Of a stretch of DNA of 64,000 nucleotides, positions 1 through 12,650 are shown in pieces. The notes beneath the pieces were generated by a model, which ran no database searches, was not told where the DNA came from, and saw only the letters and a list, made by a program, of their open reading frames with translations. Both the position numbers and the translations under genes were made by a program. This DNA comes from Diploscapter coronatus. Taxonomy: Eukaryota; Nematoda; Chromadorea; Rhabditida; Rhabditidae. Location: positions 69,641,249-69,705,248 of the forward strand of contig OZ038423.1 of assembly GCA_964036155.1 (NCBI GenBank), given 5' to 3'. Within the stretch, counting starts at the first letter, position 1. Each line of letters begins with the position of its first letter.

Positions 1-52
1 CTTTGATATAAAGTATTGTTTTTTACCGGAAAATTGATTTTTCGAATTTTAG

Positions 53-228
53 GAGCTTCTGTAATAGCTACAGAAGACTCGAGTTGCGGTGATTTCGAAG
101 ATCAGCCTGAAAAACAATCGAAACCAGTGACGGACCTCTTCATGAAACTTGGCACCGTTTTACTCGTGGAGAAGAAGAAAGACAAGGATCCGAATCATAT
201 CATTCGAAATGGTGAAATTATCGTTTAA
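53..228 (+). CDS. C-terminal exon of an unidentified protein (gene truncated by window edge)
   Basis: A TTTTAG acceptor at 47-52 is followed by an open frame of about 58 residues ending in TAA. The first two bases complete a codon begun in an exon to the left of the window. The tail is polar, with an acidic stretch (EDSSCGDFEDQ), a KKKDKD basic patch and the end NGEIIV. No domain or membrane segment can be seen, so the family cannot be named. It could be the cytoplasmic tail of a larger protein. The acceptor and the clean frame support a real terminal exon; function is unknown. Confidence 0.4.
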
Positions 229-248
229 AACGGTAATTAATAGAGGTG

Positions 249-405
249 GTACGGTAAATATGGTAGTTTGGAAAAGTAGTTGCATCTTAGCATCTTTGCA
301 TGCGAAATAGTATAGGATTTGGTAGTGGAAAAACTCTTTTCATATTATTTCACATGCAATGATGTAACTACTTTTCCAAGTTGCTTTCATTGCCCTTTAT
401 CGTAC
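249..405. repeat. Imperfect inverted repeat, MITE-like
   Basis: The left arm contains TTTGGAAAAGTAGTTGCATC and the right arm contains GATGTAACTACTTTTCCAA. Outer arms starting GTACGG and ending CGTAC also pair imperfectly. The inner TTTGGAAA/TTTCCAAGTTGC ends resemble those of the element at 847-954. No target-site duplication was found. It may be a degraded small non-autonomous DNA transposon. Confidence 0.45.
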
Positions 406-846
406 TATTTTTAATAATGAACGTACTACATCATCATTATTATGCCGTACTAATTTTATTAGTTGCCTTTAAACGTGGAATCTTTCCGAATTCTTGAGAT
501 ATCCTAAAGTTTATATCATAAAGTCTGAAAAGCTGCTCTATTGCAAAACTATAATTGAATACTTGGCAATATTTAGCAATGGAGAAGGTTTATAGAGCTT
601 TGATATTTAACAGATTAAATATTAATCTCTTCATATTTTAACATCATGATCAGCTCAGATTATAAGAATCATTCCTTGGCAATAATTTTTGAAAAATCAA
701 ACTTTTGATGACATACTCAATTCGAATACATGTACAATGCATATGTAATTTGCCATATATTTTATTTTATTTTTAAACAACGTCATTTACTCAAATTACG
801 TCTTTAAATGTCATGCAGAAATACATAACCTAGAGTAAATGATTAA

Positions 847-954
847 CTGTTTGGAAACCTCAAGCCATCCGAAATAGAGCGAGGGATGGTAAGAAAAAGA
901 TTCTTTTCCCACACTATCTCGCACGGCTTGAGAGCCTGAGGTTTCCAAGTTGCC
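847..954. mobile_element. 108-bp MITE-like element with an 11-bp flanking duplication
   Basis: Termini CTGTTTGGAAACCTC and GAGGTTTCCAAGTTGCC form an inverted repeat. The 11-mer TAAATGATTAA lies directly outside both ends, at 836-846 and 955-965, as a perfect direct repeat, which is what an insertion leaves behind. The element is too short to encode anything. A duplication of this length is closer to Mutator-type (9-11 bp) than to hAT (8 bp) or Tc1 (TA) insertions, but the superfamily is not established. Confidence 0.6.
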
Positions 955-1266
955 TAAATGATTAAAGATGCATTTGATAAAACGTGCTTTATATATGATA
1001 CGCTCTCTTTTTCGCTATATAAATGTATAAATAAACGATGTAAATCTGAATGTGCCAAAGATTTTAAGCTGTGCATAATAATTAGCAGGACATATAAAGC
1101 AATATATGGTGGTTTGAAAGCATTTGAGTGAATTCGTAATCTAAAATATAAAATGAAAAGCCATGATATGAGAATCACAAGGATGATGCAAATTGTTTCA
1201 TAGAAAATTGAGATGTAGTTGGATAAATACCCTAATTAATTAAGCTAATTGATTTAATTGGTCTAG

Positions 1267-3712
1267 TTATAGTTCTAGTGGCGTGTAGTCTCCATATTTT
1301 CGTTTCCTGAAGATCAGCTCGTTTCCATACATCGGTCGAATAATTAACTCCGCCGCAACTCGCATTTGGTCTGTTCTCAGCTTCGATTTGATCTTAATTA
1401 AGACAATTAAGTCGAGTTAATTAGGGTAATCAACTATTTAATTACCTTGAGCTCCCTCAATAACATAGCTAGAATAGACTTTTCCTCCATTATAGCGAAT
1501 CTCTGACCAATACAATTCCTGCTACCCGCAGAAAATGGTATGTAAGCATAAGAATGTTTCAGCTCTCTGTCAATGAATCTATCTGGGTTAAAGACCTAAA
1601 GTCCACTATTTTTGGGATATACCAATTTTTGGCACCTCAGGATCGTCCCAATATCGGTGGTCTTTGTGCACCATCGATGGAATCATTACCACTCCGGTAC
1701 CAGCCGGTAGCAAATTGTTTTCTAAAACGGTACTAAGGTTTTTAGACTTAAAATAGTAGCTTACTGATTTTCAAGTCCTCCACTACTTGTCTAGCGATAA
1801 TGGGTACTGAGGGATAAAGTCTTAGGGTTTCCTTGATACAAGCTTCCAGATATCTCAGATTAGGCAGGTCTTCATAAGTGACTGGTCTATCACCCTCTCC
1901 TAATACCTAAGAGTGTCAAGGTTTAGGTTTATGTTTGAATATGCTAATTTTATGTTTACTTCATCGATTTCCCTCTGAACTTTACTCTGAATTCCCGGAT
2001 TGGCGCCCATCAAGTGTAAGAACCAATTTATAGAGGCTGAGGTAGTGTCGTGACCCTGAATTTAAAATTTTAAAACTTTAATTTAAATTAAAAATCGATC
2101 AGCATCAAAAGTTTAGAATATTCATAGGGAAAAAGTTTATCTTCATTATTCAAATCTCAATAGCTTACCTCAAAAGTAAAGGTGTCAACCTCTTCTTGAA
2201 TACCCTCCATAGGTAGCTCGCCCTTAGCGTTCATGTCCAACATTAAATCAAGGAAAGCCATTCTCCTTCTTCCTTTAATTTTAGATAATTAGGTAATTAA
2301 ATAGTTACTCTAATTAGAGTTGATTACCCTCAGCCGTCTCTTTAGCGAGCAATTTCTCCACTCCACCGGCAGCGTCTGCTTTAGCCTTCCTTGCTTTAAT
2401 TGCCTAATTAAGTGTTGAATTAGGGAATTATCTACAATTAATTACATTGCCGGTGAAGTCATGCAGAATTTCAACGCATTTCTTCTGCTCTTTTCCGGCT
2501 CCAAACCAATTAAAAACGAATTCCGGGTAGTAAATTGGCTTCACCATACGCTGGTGGCAGATGTATTTCATTCTGAATTAATTAGCTTTAAACTATATAT
2601 TTAAATGCGATTACTTAAACACAGATTCCAAATATGGTGAATGGGGGTTATTTTGGGCGTCTGGACATACTCCCAAAGCTGCTTCACAAATCACGTCTAG
2701 GGTGCACAAGGTTACCTGAAAATTATTCTTTCAGCCAAGATATTTTTAGCTAAAATACCCAATGGAAAATATCAGTATATTCTTTCTTCTCAGAGATGGC
2801 TGCAAATTTGTTAATTAGGGTTCTACCATGTCGGTTATAGACCTAAAATCTAGCTAAATTACTTCTGGAGATATTAAAGCTTACATCAATAAAGTCTTTT
2901 AGAATATCGTAATGAAAAGTAGGCGTCAGTAGTTTTCTTCTCGGTCTCCATTTATCGGGTTTACTGAAACAGCCACATTAAAATAATATGTTTTGAACTC
3001 TTCTACAACCCAGGGCAAAGAATGTAGAATTTTATCTCCGAAACCGATCACGTGGGGTTTCACTGTTGACCCACTTTTCATGGGACTTTCAGCCAAAAAC
3101 TAGAAAGTTACTCGTTTTCATAAAATGAGATATAAGGAATTCGGATTTATTATTTTAAAAGAGGGTATATGAAATATGAAATCCCCTTTACCTGACTAGT
3201 AATCCCTCTCCGATCCAGGCAGATAAAAACGAGTAGTGGAATGGCTTGTTCAACATTTTATTTGATCCAAGTACAGCTTCACACTCTTCAGGGCCGTAAA
3301 TTAAAACGAACGGCAATCCTTAAAAATGATTTTTATCAAAAACATAGTCAAGCGTCCTACCCCCAAGCCACACGCGCACTATTCTCTCATCGTTTCGTCG
3401 CAGCAAATAGGCGAGACCTTGCGCTTGCTCGAAGAATTCTAAAGATATTTTGAATTATATAATAAAGAGTCATTATTTATCTTTCTCTAATAAAAATAGA
3501 AGTACATGTATCTTACATTAGTTTTTAGGAATTCAAAGAAAGGACTTACCTTCCGGTTTAAAATGGAACTGATGAAGGTTCCCTATCACAGGTAACGCTG
3601 CCGGGCCCTGTATAGCAGTTAGCCGTTCATAAATAAACCGAGCTTTCTTGTAAAACCACGAAATAATCCAGTAGAAAGAGCTTACGACCACCGCAACGGC
3701 GAAAAGGCCCAT
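1267..3712 (-). CDS. Cytochrome P450, CYP4 clan
   Basis: A microsomal mono-oxygenase, probably of fatty-acid or lipid substrates as in CYP4 relatives. The start ATG at 3712 opens a hydrophobic N-terminal anchor followed by a proline-rich hinge ([14 protein letters not shown]). In order come [12 protein letters not shown]; a C-helix segment [18 protein letters not shown]; an I-helix [14 protein letters not shown] with the oxygen-activating Thr; the K-helix [16 protein letters not shown]; and the heme loop [14 protein letters not shown] with the axial Cys. The frame ends [10 protein letters not shown] then TAA. At least ten exons join in phase; exon 1 is 3550-3712 and exon 2 is 3361-3438. One intron near 2966-3192 is about 225 bases, the others mostly 30-60. 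All catalytic motifs are intact, so it looks functional. Nematode CYP4-clan members (CYP29, 31, 32, 37, 42) are the nearest memory matches, but the family number cannot be assigned. Confidence 0.93.
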
Positions 3713-4542
3713 CGATTTTTAGGTAAATCGATAAATCGTGGACGATCTGTAAAGTTCTTGGGGATAATTGCCGCAGTTGGATAAACACTCGTTATTTTTG
3801 ACTAAAATGGGAGGGGACAAGAAGATCCAGAACCGGTCCGAAGCAGAAAAAGAGACAATAAGCGAATAAGAATAAGCTGCGAAAAATCACGCGTACGACA
3901 GGATAAATTAACAATGATGCAATACAGAATCGGTTGAGATGTTTCAAAGACGAAAAATGAAGTGGGGAATTTGTGCGAACATCGATTTTGTCAGTGATAT
4001 TTCAGGAAAATCTTCGAAAAATCGCGAAACTAAAGAGGAGTGCAAGAGATAAGATCGCGCATTTTTTAAAGAAGGGACTAGCGTACCTTAAGTGTCCAGT
4101 TTTTGAGTCCCTAAGGAAGAAACGAAATCTTTGATCAATTAAAAATCATTCGATCAAGATGATCAAAGAAAAATCAGAGATGAAAATTTAAAGATATGCA
4201 AAATTTGGTTTTAAACTACGATTTTTATGCTTGCATTCTTCGAGTTTCAAGGAGAACACATTTTATGGGCTTCTCTCCAAATTTCGCCATCCATTGGCTA
4301 AATTGTCGAATTCACATGTAAAAGTTGGCCAAATTCTTGATTTCTTTGAAAAGTGAAAAACCATTTCAACTCGGTAAAGTACGGAAAGGTTTGTTTCGTT
4401 TTAATGATCAGCTACCTGAAATCACGTGATTTGAAAATAAATACATTAGAGTACATACAAAACAAAAATAACGGAATAAATCAAAAGTAGTCATTTTGGA
4501 AAAGATAGAAATTTTTAGATAAGGGTATAAAAATAGACTAAC

Positions 4543-5814
4543 AAGGAATGCTCAACATAGGAAGCGCCTAATTCCGGAAACGGCCCATACCATCTGGTAG
4601 CCCAGGCCATGGGCTGCTCAACGGTACCAATCTTATCTGCCCATACGGGCTTTACGCTGTAAACGACGGACGGGAAGTTTCCATGGCTCAGACCTGCTGT
4701 CGCACATAAATTATACCGTTATTTCTCGATGAATTTCGGAAATTATTTTTGTAATAAATTTGAATTAGTCATACAGTAATGGAAAAAATACAATTAACCC
4801 AAGTTTCAGAGCTTTCAGGTACGAATTCGGTGTGCTGCTATACATAGAGTGTCTTATAATAGTACTTTATTTCAAAAATTCATTCTGGACTGAATTCTTA
4901 TCGAGATGGCTGGATACTTGGCCATTGTGGTTTTCGATTACGCAGAATTCGAAAATCACTACTAAAATGCGCTCCAACCACTTGCTGTGCCAATACCATA
5001 ACCCCAAAGATACTGTAAATCTGGATTACTGTAACTCAAAATTCCTGCATCGAAATAGTTCAAATTTGGTATCAAAATACTCGCAAGGATATACTGATTA
5101 AGAATCTGAAATGATCTCATTAATAAAACCATCTGTTCTTATTCTATGAATTTTTCTTTGCTCAATGTTCAAAATGAGTGATTTTTTATACATGAAACTA
5201 AAAAAATCAGAATTCGCAAGCCAATGGCCGTATCGATGAAATCTCTTCTGATTTATATTTAGGGTGTCATTCCGAACATTTTGATACCAAATTTGAATTA
5301 TTTCGATGCAGAAATGTTGAGTTACAATAACTCGGATTTACAGTATCTCTGGGATTACGGTATTGACAAAGCAAGTGGTTGAGGGGTATTTTGATAGTGA
5401 TTTTCGAATTCTGCGTGATCGAAAACCATAATGGCCAAATATCCAGTCATTTCGATAAGAATTCAGACCAGAATGAATTTTCGAAATAAAGTACTATTAT
5501 AAGGTACTCTATGTATAGGAGCAGCCCGAATTCGTACCTGAAAACTCGGAAACTTGGGTTAATTATATTTTTCCCATTACTGTATGACTGATCCAAACTT
5601 CTTTCAAAAATAATCTCCGAAATTCATCGAGAAATAACGATGTGATTGATGTGCGACAGCAGGCCTGAGCCATGGAAACTTCCCGTCCGTCGTTTACAGC
5701 GTAAAGCCCGTATGGGCCGGTAAGATTGGTACCGTTGAGCAGCCCACGGCCTGGGCTACCAGATGATATGGGCCGTTTCCGGAATTAGGCGCTTCCTATG
5801 TTGAGCATTCCTTG
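4543..5814. mobile_element. 1.27-kb foldback (long inverted repeat) transposon
   Basis: Two arms of about 540 bases (4543 to about 5078, and about 5279 to 5814) are reverse complements at an estimated 90-95% identity, around a loop of roughly 200 bases. Outer ends are CAAGGAATGCTCAACATAGG and its complement. TAA flanks both sides (4540-4542 and 5815-5817), a likely target-site duplication. TWA duplications are typical of PIF/Harbinger elements, though no transposase is present. The small open frames inside are by-products of the palindrome. High arm identity suggests recent activity or gene conversion between arms. Confidence 0.85.
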
Positions 5815-5817
5815 TAA

Positions 5818-7454
5818 ATTTAATGAAAAATAAAATTTATAATGGAAAAGTCAAACTTAAAGAAAAGGGTCAATTTGAAGAATTTCAAGAAATAATAAAG
5901 TTTTTCTATCTAGGAAAAGGTCATTTCTCTATCAATCTGGCTGATCATTGCAATTGATCTCTTTCTCCCTTTCTTTTCTCGCAAATCTGGGATAGCGAAT
6001 GCCTTTTTGTGAGACTTTTTCGAAACAATTTGTAAGGCCGTCTGATTCTCTGAAGGGTAAATGAGAGATTGTAGGAATTCGGGAGGCCAAAAGAGGCCAA
6101 AGATATGGATGATCTTAGAACCAATGATAAAAGAAAGGAGATACGATTTGATGTAATATCTTAAGCTATGATTATGGTTTAAAATATTCGAGTTTAAAGA
6201 AAGTATTCAAACCCTAAATTGATAATGGTATAGATATCTTAAACTTTTATATAGTTTAGATTTTTCCGATTAAGAAATAAACTAGGAATTCGTAACGATG
6301 CATAATATGTGCTGAATCGGAAAATACTTGTGATTCAAGGAATCTCATTTATGAATTGAATAAATCTATGTCGTGTCCAAGGCGAAAATTCCTTGAAAAG
6401 ACAGGCGCATACAGGGATATTCGGATATATGAATCGTAGATCGTTATAATGGAGAGATGAAAAGAAGCAGAAATAGGAGATACAGGCTAAGATAAGAAAT
6501 TCGGAGAAGAGACGGGCAAATATCCGACATTCTGCAAACCAGCATGTCACAGGACCTGACCAGAGAAATCACATATACTACGACGTTCATCGGCGATTTG
6601 TATTCGTTGTGATGACGGGATGTTGTGAGCCTTTCTAGTAAATGTCGTGATGACGTGAGCTATAGATAAAAAAGTAGGTCGTGTCGCCACGGCATGTACT
6701 AGAATAACGCACGACATTTTGGCTCAAGACAAATACGAACTACCGCGTTCATTCCGTAGTGACTTAATTGAACACTATGGGCCGGCCTTGGGGCGGTTTC
6801 AATTGTTCCCCTCACTGCTGTGACTAAACAATGATTGGCTCGAGTTTTCTCGGTAGGCCCAAATTTGAGAAAAAGACCTTCGAAAGATGACAATGACATT
6901 TTCGAACGATCAGGGCCCTGCATGCACCAGACAAACAGGTTTTAGACAGGTTGGAAAATTAAAAATCGTGACTTACTTTACCAAGACCACAAATAAAATG
7001 TAATCAGGATTAAAAAATCGTTTCAGATGACGAAAGTTGATCAACACTTTATTATTGTCAAATAAATAACATTATTAGCGATTGAAACATAAAATGGCTG
7101 CCCGTACAAAGATCATACCGAGATGAAAATGTTTGGAAAAGTCCTAAACTTCAATTGAAATCTGAGACATTTCAGGTTTATCATAGAGTTTGCATAGATT
7201 AAATCTATCTATGGATAGTCGATTTACATTCATAGTGAGAAATGGTTTGTTGAAACTGAACAGCAGCATTTTGACCGCAAGTTTTGTGAATAGTTAATCG
7301 AAGACATTTTCCGTATCTTCTAAGCCCAGAACAGTCCGTCTGAATTTAAATCTTGAATATATGTTTTAAAACTCATAGTTTATAGTTGTCCATTTCAATA
7401 TATTTTTTTAAATCTTATTTTTTTAGGATTGAAAGTTAGTCTTCATTTTTTTCT
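5818..7454. other. Gene-free interval
   Basis: This stretch lies between the foldback element and the end of the cysteine-rich gene. Open frames of about 70 codons exist on the minus strand but have no coherent splice boundaries or recognisable residues. No feature is supported. Confidence 0.5.
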
Positions 7455-10400
7455 TTAACATACCCGATCTCTCTTTCCTCCATAAAACTGCAAACATAGT
7501 TGCCGATTCTTCAAAGTCTGCTCCATAATGCAATCGTAGTGCTCCATAAATCGGTCCATGTTTTGCGGGGAGCACAGAAATCCGAGTCGGTCGTGGAAAA
7601 ACGGGGACTAATTAAGTCAGTTAATCAAGATAATTAGATATTTTTATTAGGGCAGTTAAAATCAAGTTAACTAGAGTAATTATATACTAATTACCGATTG
7701 CTCAATAGCGCAAGATTCTATAGGAGTCTTCGAAGCACACGTAGCTGCGTTAATATATCCGTCGCATAACTCCAAAATCTCCACCCTCGTGTATTTATAG
7801 GCCGGGAATGGGTCCTAAAAACTAAAATTAGTATAAATTTAAAATTCAAGTCCTACAAATTCTCGTAATATAGGTCTAGCATCCCTTAGCGCTAACCACG
7901 TCGCTAACAATGGTTGGATACATTCTATTGCCTGAACTTTGAAATAAAAGCATTAAATTTTTAAGATGTCTCTTATTAAAAATAGAAGCTCACCTTCTGT
8001 TTATCAGCGGAACTGCAAATTTCGGTTACGGACGAATTATAGATCTGCATTTTGGACGATTTTGATTCAAGTTCCTAAGATATTTTTTTGAAAAGTTGAA
8101 TTGTTTGAGGAACTAACCAAATTTTTGCGATTTTTGTAATCACCAGAGAAAAATTCCAAGGAAACGTTGATTTTATCGATTTTCTCAAAGTTTTTCGACG
8201 GGATTACAGTGGTGGTCGATGTGACTTCTTCCGTGTCATTCTTAATTTTAATGTTCCGAGTTTTGTCAATAACCAATAATCTTGGCCCTTACCTTATCAG
8301 TTACAGTTTCGGATTCTTTGTCAGTCTGATCAATCCCCTTATTACCTCTATTATTTTCGGATTCATTATTGGTCTAATTTTGAAAGTATTGAATTTGTAT
8401 AAGTGACTATCAACTACCTTATCAGTCGGGCTTTCTTCCTTATCAGTATCGGAGTTTTCCTGATCTTCATCGTTTTCAGACTCGTTTTTGTGTTTCGACG
8501 CGAATTTCGAAGAATTTTGAATGACCACCACGCTTTTCGCGAGACTTTTCTCCAGCTCATTAGTGCTAGACTCCTCTTCAGGTCTAAAATTATTCTAATT
8601 TATTCTAATGTTGGCAAAATCGTGATTCCAGGTAAAATCGAACTCACGCCTTCCTGAATCCCGATTGTTTCGTCTCGTTAACCCACTCGGCTATCGAGCT
8701 ATCGGGGGATGCGATAATGTCAGAGGTATTAGGCAGGTATGTCCTTGGTCGATAGGGCTTCGTCGTAGTGGTTCGAGACGCGAACTTCCGAGTAGTTTGA
8801 TGAATCGGCCGACTAGCGGTTGGGTTCATGAAGATCGGACCTGGGATTTTTAAAAGTTATTTACTTAATGCTAATTTTTCATTTTAAAATTGGAATTTAA
8901 TAGTAGAAAAATTAAAATCCCATTTTTAGATACCCTTCGATAGTTTAATCTTACAAAGAAAACTATAAGGAAGGTTTTCATATGTCCGAAATAAATTCCT
9001 ACATCCATATCCATTCAGCATGTCCATCATCAATTGCCATGTATCAGGCCTCTGGGTCATTTCCTGTTGAATGCACAAAATCATCGGTAAATGACCATCA
9101 CATCTGGATCTATTTGTTGTCCTGACGACATCAAAGCAGCTCTGAAAGGGATATATTAGATCCCGGGGACATGTGAAATCCCAAGTTACCGGTCTTCTAA
9201 GCATTTCCATCCGCATAGTTTCATAGATTTCGTGGTATCGAGGGTCCTGCATTCTCAAACAGACGACGTCGAATAGGGTTCGGGTGAAGAAGAACATCTA
9301 AAAATAAGGATTTTATAGATCCGAATTTCATATACCCCTACCTGAGACTTAGGACATCTTTCTGTAAGTCCACGTTTGTCAGAGCATCGCTGAGCCAGAT
9401 TCCTTTCATGACAGAGACGAACGACGTTAACTGTGGTGACGTTGAATAGTGGAAATCGAACTAGCGACGATGACGGCGACTCCATTAGGGATTTGGCCAT
9501 GTACCTGAAATTGAATTTATGGATTACGGTATATGAAAAGAGTATCAGCTTTGCTGTTATTGAGCGCTAGTAAAAATCTTTTTAAGTTGCATTAGAGAGG
9601 AACAAGCTTTTAGAGTGTCAGGGTTTCTTTTTGTCCTAACATTTTACCTCATCAAATTCACATGGCACTTGGCGATTCGTTTCTCAGCTCTCTCATCGCA
9701 GATTTTCTTTCCATCTTTGAATTTCTGTTTCATCCCAAATTTTGACCTTTCTTGAACAAGTTCCTTGCTGAAATTTGATGTTTTTATTTAAATTTAATTC
9801 AGAAAATATATTATTCTAGGCTGAATTTATTAATTACATAAGGTTAAACGTCAGATTAAGACATAATCGGAGATCTAAATAATTTAAAATATGATACCTA
9901 GTTTTGTAGGTAATGATAGGAATAGTCTCAGTTTTGATTTGCAGAAATTCAGACTTTTCTTCCCTTAGCAAGTCCCCATTTACAGTGGCTTGAGCCCTAG
10001 CCTTCGGTCTAGATCTGGGTCTAGGTCGGAGTGTAGTCATAGGAGCCCGGACACCGGGTATCGTTTGGACTAAATTTAAAACTCTTAGATTTAAACAAAA
10101 ATATAAAAATTACATAGGTTTTTCCGTTTCTTGAACCAATTCGCTGAAGTTATCAAGAGTGGCTTGTATTTAGCAGGAGGTTCTCTGAAATTAAATTTAT
10201 CATTTTAAACTAACCTAAATTTAACATGAACTTTAAGATGTTAATAATTCCTAAGAGTTCTATCGAAGCGTTGAGTTGAATTGGTAGAGTCAAGTACTTC
10301 ATAAATAATAAAGTACCTGGGAGTTATAGGAAGTTGCTGAAAATTTCGTGAAGTTGCACTCGAAGTTACCGAAGCCTTCGTAGAAACTTCTGGAGCTTCG

Positions 10401-12650
10401 GAAGCTGTCGAAGTTTCACCTTCAGCTTCACTATTTGTCGTGGGCTCGGGTGTATTGTCGGGGCTTATTATTGCGAGAGTCGGTGCGAATGTACCAATGT
10501 CGATTTTTTGCGTAGTAATAAAAACTGGCTCCTCAGAAGTGGTTTGTGCGGGTTTCCAAGTTGAGGTGGTATTTGAAGAAAATAAGTGACGGTTTAGTTG
10601 AAGGTAATCTATAATTTAGATTTTTGTTTGAAGATTTAATTTGAACGAACCTTTAGCGGAGGCCAATGATATCTCCCCGGATATATTGATTCTTGCTAGG
10701 GTAGATTCGACTTTGGTTACCACTAAATTAACAAAAATAATTAGAGTAGGAAACTAACTAAAAATAGTAGCTGGAAGAATGAGGTTCGATTTTCAAAAAT
10801 TCGAATTTTTATTAATTCCATTTTCAATTCTTGTGAAAAATCCGAACTTACTTGGCTCCTCTCCGCAGGATAGATTATCGATGCCTTTGTAGAGCAAAAC
10901 CTCGGCTGTAGATCCGCAAGACTTGCGCAAAGGTGTTTGAACGCAGCTGAAGAAATTCAATAGAGACACGCATTGGTGGTTTTCTGAATTTATAAAATTA
11001 ACATAATTTTAAAATCAAAAATACTGGCTAAATTTGTCGGCGACGGAATGCCATAGATGAATTTTATGCATTTCCTTTCCCTCATCAGAACTGAAGAGAT
11101 ACACGGAAATTGTTCTGAAAATGTAAGATTTTTTTTTGAAAGCTGGACTTTTGAACTTACCGAAGAAAATCGGAGCATAAGGCCCACAGAAAAAGCCCAG
11201 GTGAAGCTCAGTAAATGCTATCATAGAATTTTTTGGGCATCTTAAGAAAAATAATAATAAAATCAATGAGAGATTCATACTTCTCATAGTCCTTGAGGCA
11301 AGATTCTTTACCGGTGATATACATATCACATAGTGATAACAAAGAGCTATTCGTGTAAAAAGGCACCTAAAATTGACAATTATTCGATGAAGACCAGCTT
11401 TTTATCATCATCCTAGCATTTCATAGTCAATGCTATAATTTTCTTAGTGAAGATTGACTTCTTTATTGGCTTTTACCAGCTTTACGATGCATCTTTCGTC
11501 TCCAGACATAATATCCTTGAAAAAAGTGACCGTGACAAGATTTACTGCAGTGAAAACGTGGAAATACTTTCACTTTACTTAATGGCAGAGGTATAATTTC
11601 GATTTCCGGAGTTTTGGATAAATGCTTCCAAAAATTTCTAATCTCATATTTTTCTTGATCAAAATTTAAATAAATACATTGATCTAGTGAACTTTGGGGA
11701 CTTTTTTCTGGGAGTAAACTAAAAAAACTTCCTAATCATGTGGCTTGGTCTGGATTAAAGTTTAATTTCGCCGGTATGAACCAATTTGGGTTCCACTGTA
11801 AAGTGATGTATTTTAAATAGAAATTGACTCCGATATAAAGGCATTTTTATTAAGTTTCTTTAAGGTGAAATGCAAGGGGAAGTTTCCTGAATCGTGTAGT
11901 TTGATCCGAATTGAATTTCCTTTTCACTGGTATGAATCAATTTGGTTTCACTATGAAAGTACTCGCTTCTTTCAGCGGGTTGCCGTAGTCTCTCGAAACG
12001 CGCTGACCAGATTTGGTCCAAGAAGCCTTAGAACCGAGCCGGCCAACCGTAATAACCCACAGGAGATTCGAGTGAAAAAGCGCAAATCTAAGAGATTCAG
12101 AAAGTGAGAAATGAACAATTATAGCTGCATCGCACTACATAAAGCAAGAAAGCTAGAAAGTCCATTAGGCAGCGACTCTTTGGACAAAAGTACTAGAAAC
12201 TATCTGAGGATCAATATATAAATATATTTTGAACAAATAAAGAAATACTTGAAGATCAATAAACTGAAAATATGATTTAACTCATACTAAATAATATATG
12301 TTTTAGATGTAGAAGAGCAAGAAATTGAGTAAACGAGCAAATTCTATATGAAAAACTGTCACTTTTCAAGCTGTATAACTCCATAACGCTGCAAAAAGAT
12401 AAATGCGTTGTAAAAATAATGGAAAAGCGTTATCATAAAAGCAAAAAGACGCCGTACCGGGAATAGAAGGTCCCTGGCGACAGTCTCCTGTTCGCGAATC
12501 TCCTCCCACAAGTCCAGCAAGGGTCGCAAACACCGCCCAAATTCGGTAGCATCGCGCGTACAGCCAGTGAAGGACGTAGAAGTGAAGCTCCATCCTGAAA
12601 GTAAGAGCGTTAAAGAGAGTCAAATAAAAAATGACGTGACGTAGGGTCAT
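7455..12650 (-). CDS. Large extracellular cysteine-rich protein with three DUF19/T20D4.11-like domains
   Basis: More than a dozen small exons join in phase. Domain 1 (about 12597 to 10860) begins GRCLRPLLDLWEEIRE and continues LLSLCDMYITGKESC across an intron of about 1 kb. Domain 2 (9776-8940) has IAKCHVNLMRYM, VVRLCHERNLAQRC and FVCLRM-type cysteines. Domain 3 (8040-7455) has IECIQPLLATWLALRD and ILELCDGYINAATC, ending DRVC. The three share the spacing C-x3-[LM] ... LCx(6-8)C, so they are internal repeats. Linkers are Thr/Ser/Pro-rich (around 10600-10320 and 8830-8640) or acidic with repeated TDKE/SEN units (8560-8180). An exon near 8940 ends within a Cys codon restored by the next exon. 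Nematode secreted DUF19-type proteins share this cysteine pattern. The start is uncertain: the ATG at 12650 gives no signal peptide in frame, so a first exon may lie further upstream. Role unknown; perhaps matrix or cuticle associated. Confidence 0.7.

Larger units (their letters stand above)
229..1266. other. Intergenic stretch with two short inverted-repeat elements
   Basis: No coding exon is supported here. It holds two small hairpin-forming elements, annotated separately at 249-405 and 847-954. The remaining sequence is AT-rich and carries no convincing splice-bounded frame on either strand. Confidence 0.5.

Noticed and set aside
1554..1736. Plus-strand frame over the P450 3' exons
   Set aside because: It is the antisense of the heme-loop and ERR-region exons of the P450.
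4795..4815. AATTAACCCAAGTTT resembling the SL1 spliced leader
   Set aside because: Only a partial match, mirrored in the other arm of the foldback element, and no snRNA-like downstream sequence.
4832..5101. 89-codon frame inside the foldback element
   Set aside because: It does not resemble a transposase and mirrors sequence of the opposite arm; a by-product of the palindrome.
8640..8705. tRNA-like string on the minus strand (A-box TAGCCGAGTGG and TTCGA)
   Set aside because: It lies in a well-supported exon and intron of the cysteine-rich gene and lacks D-arm and T-arm pairing, so it is not a tRNA gene.
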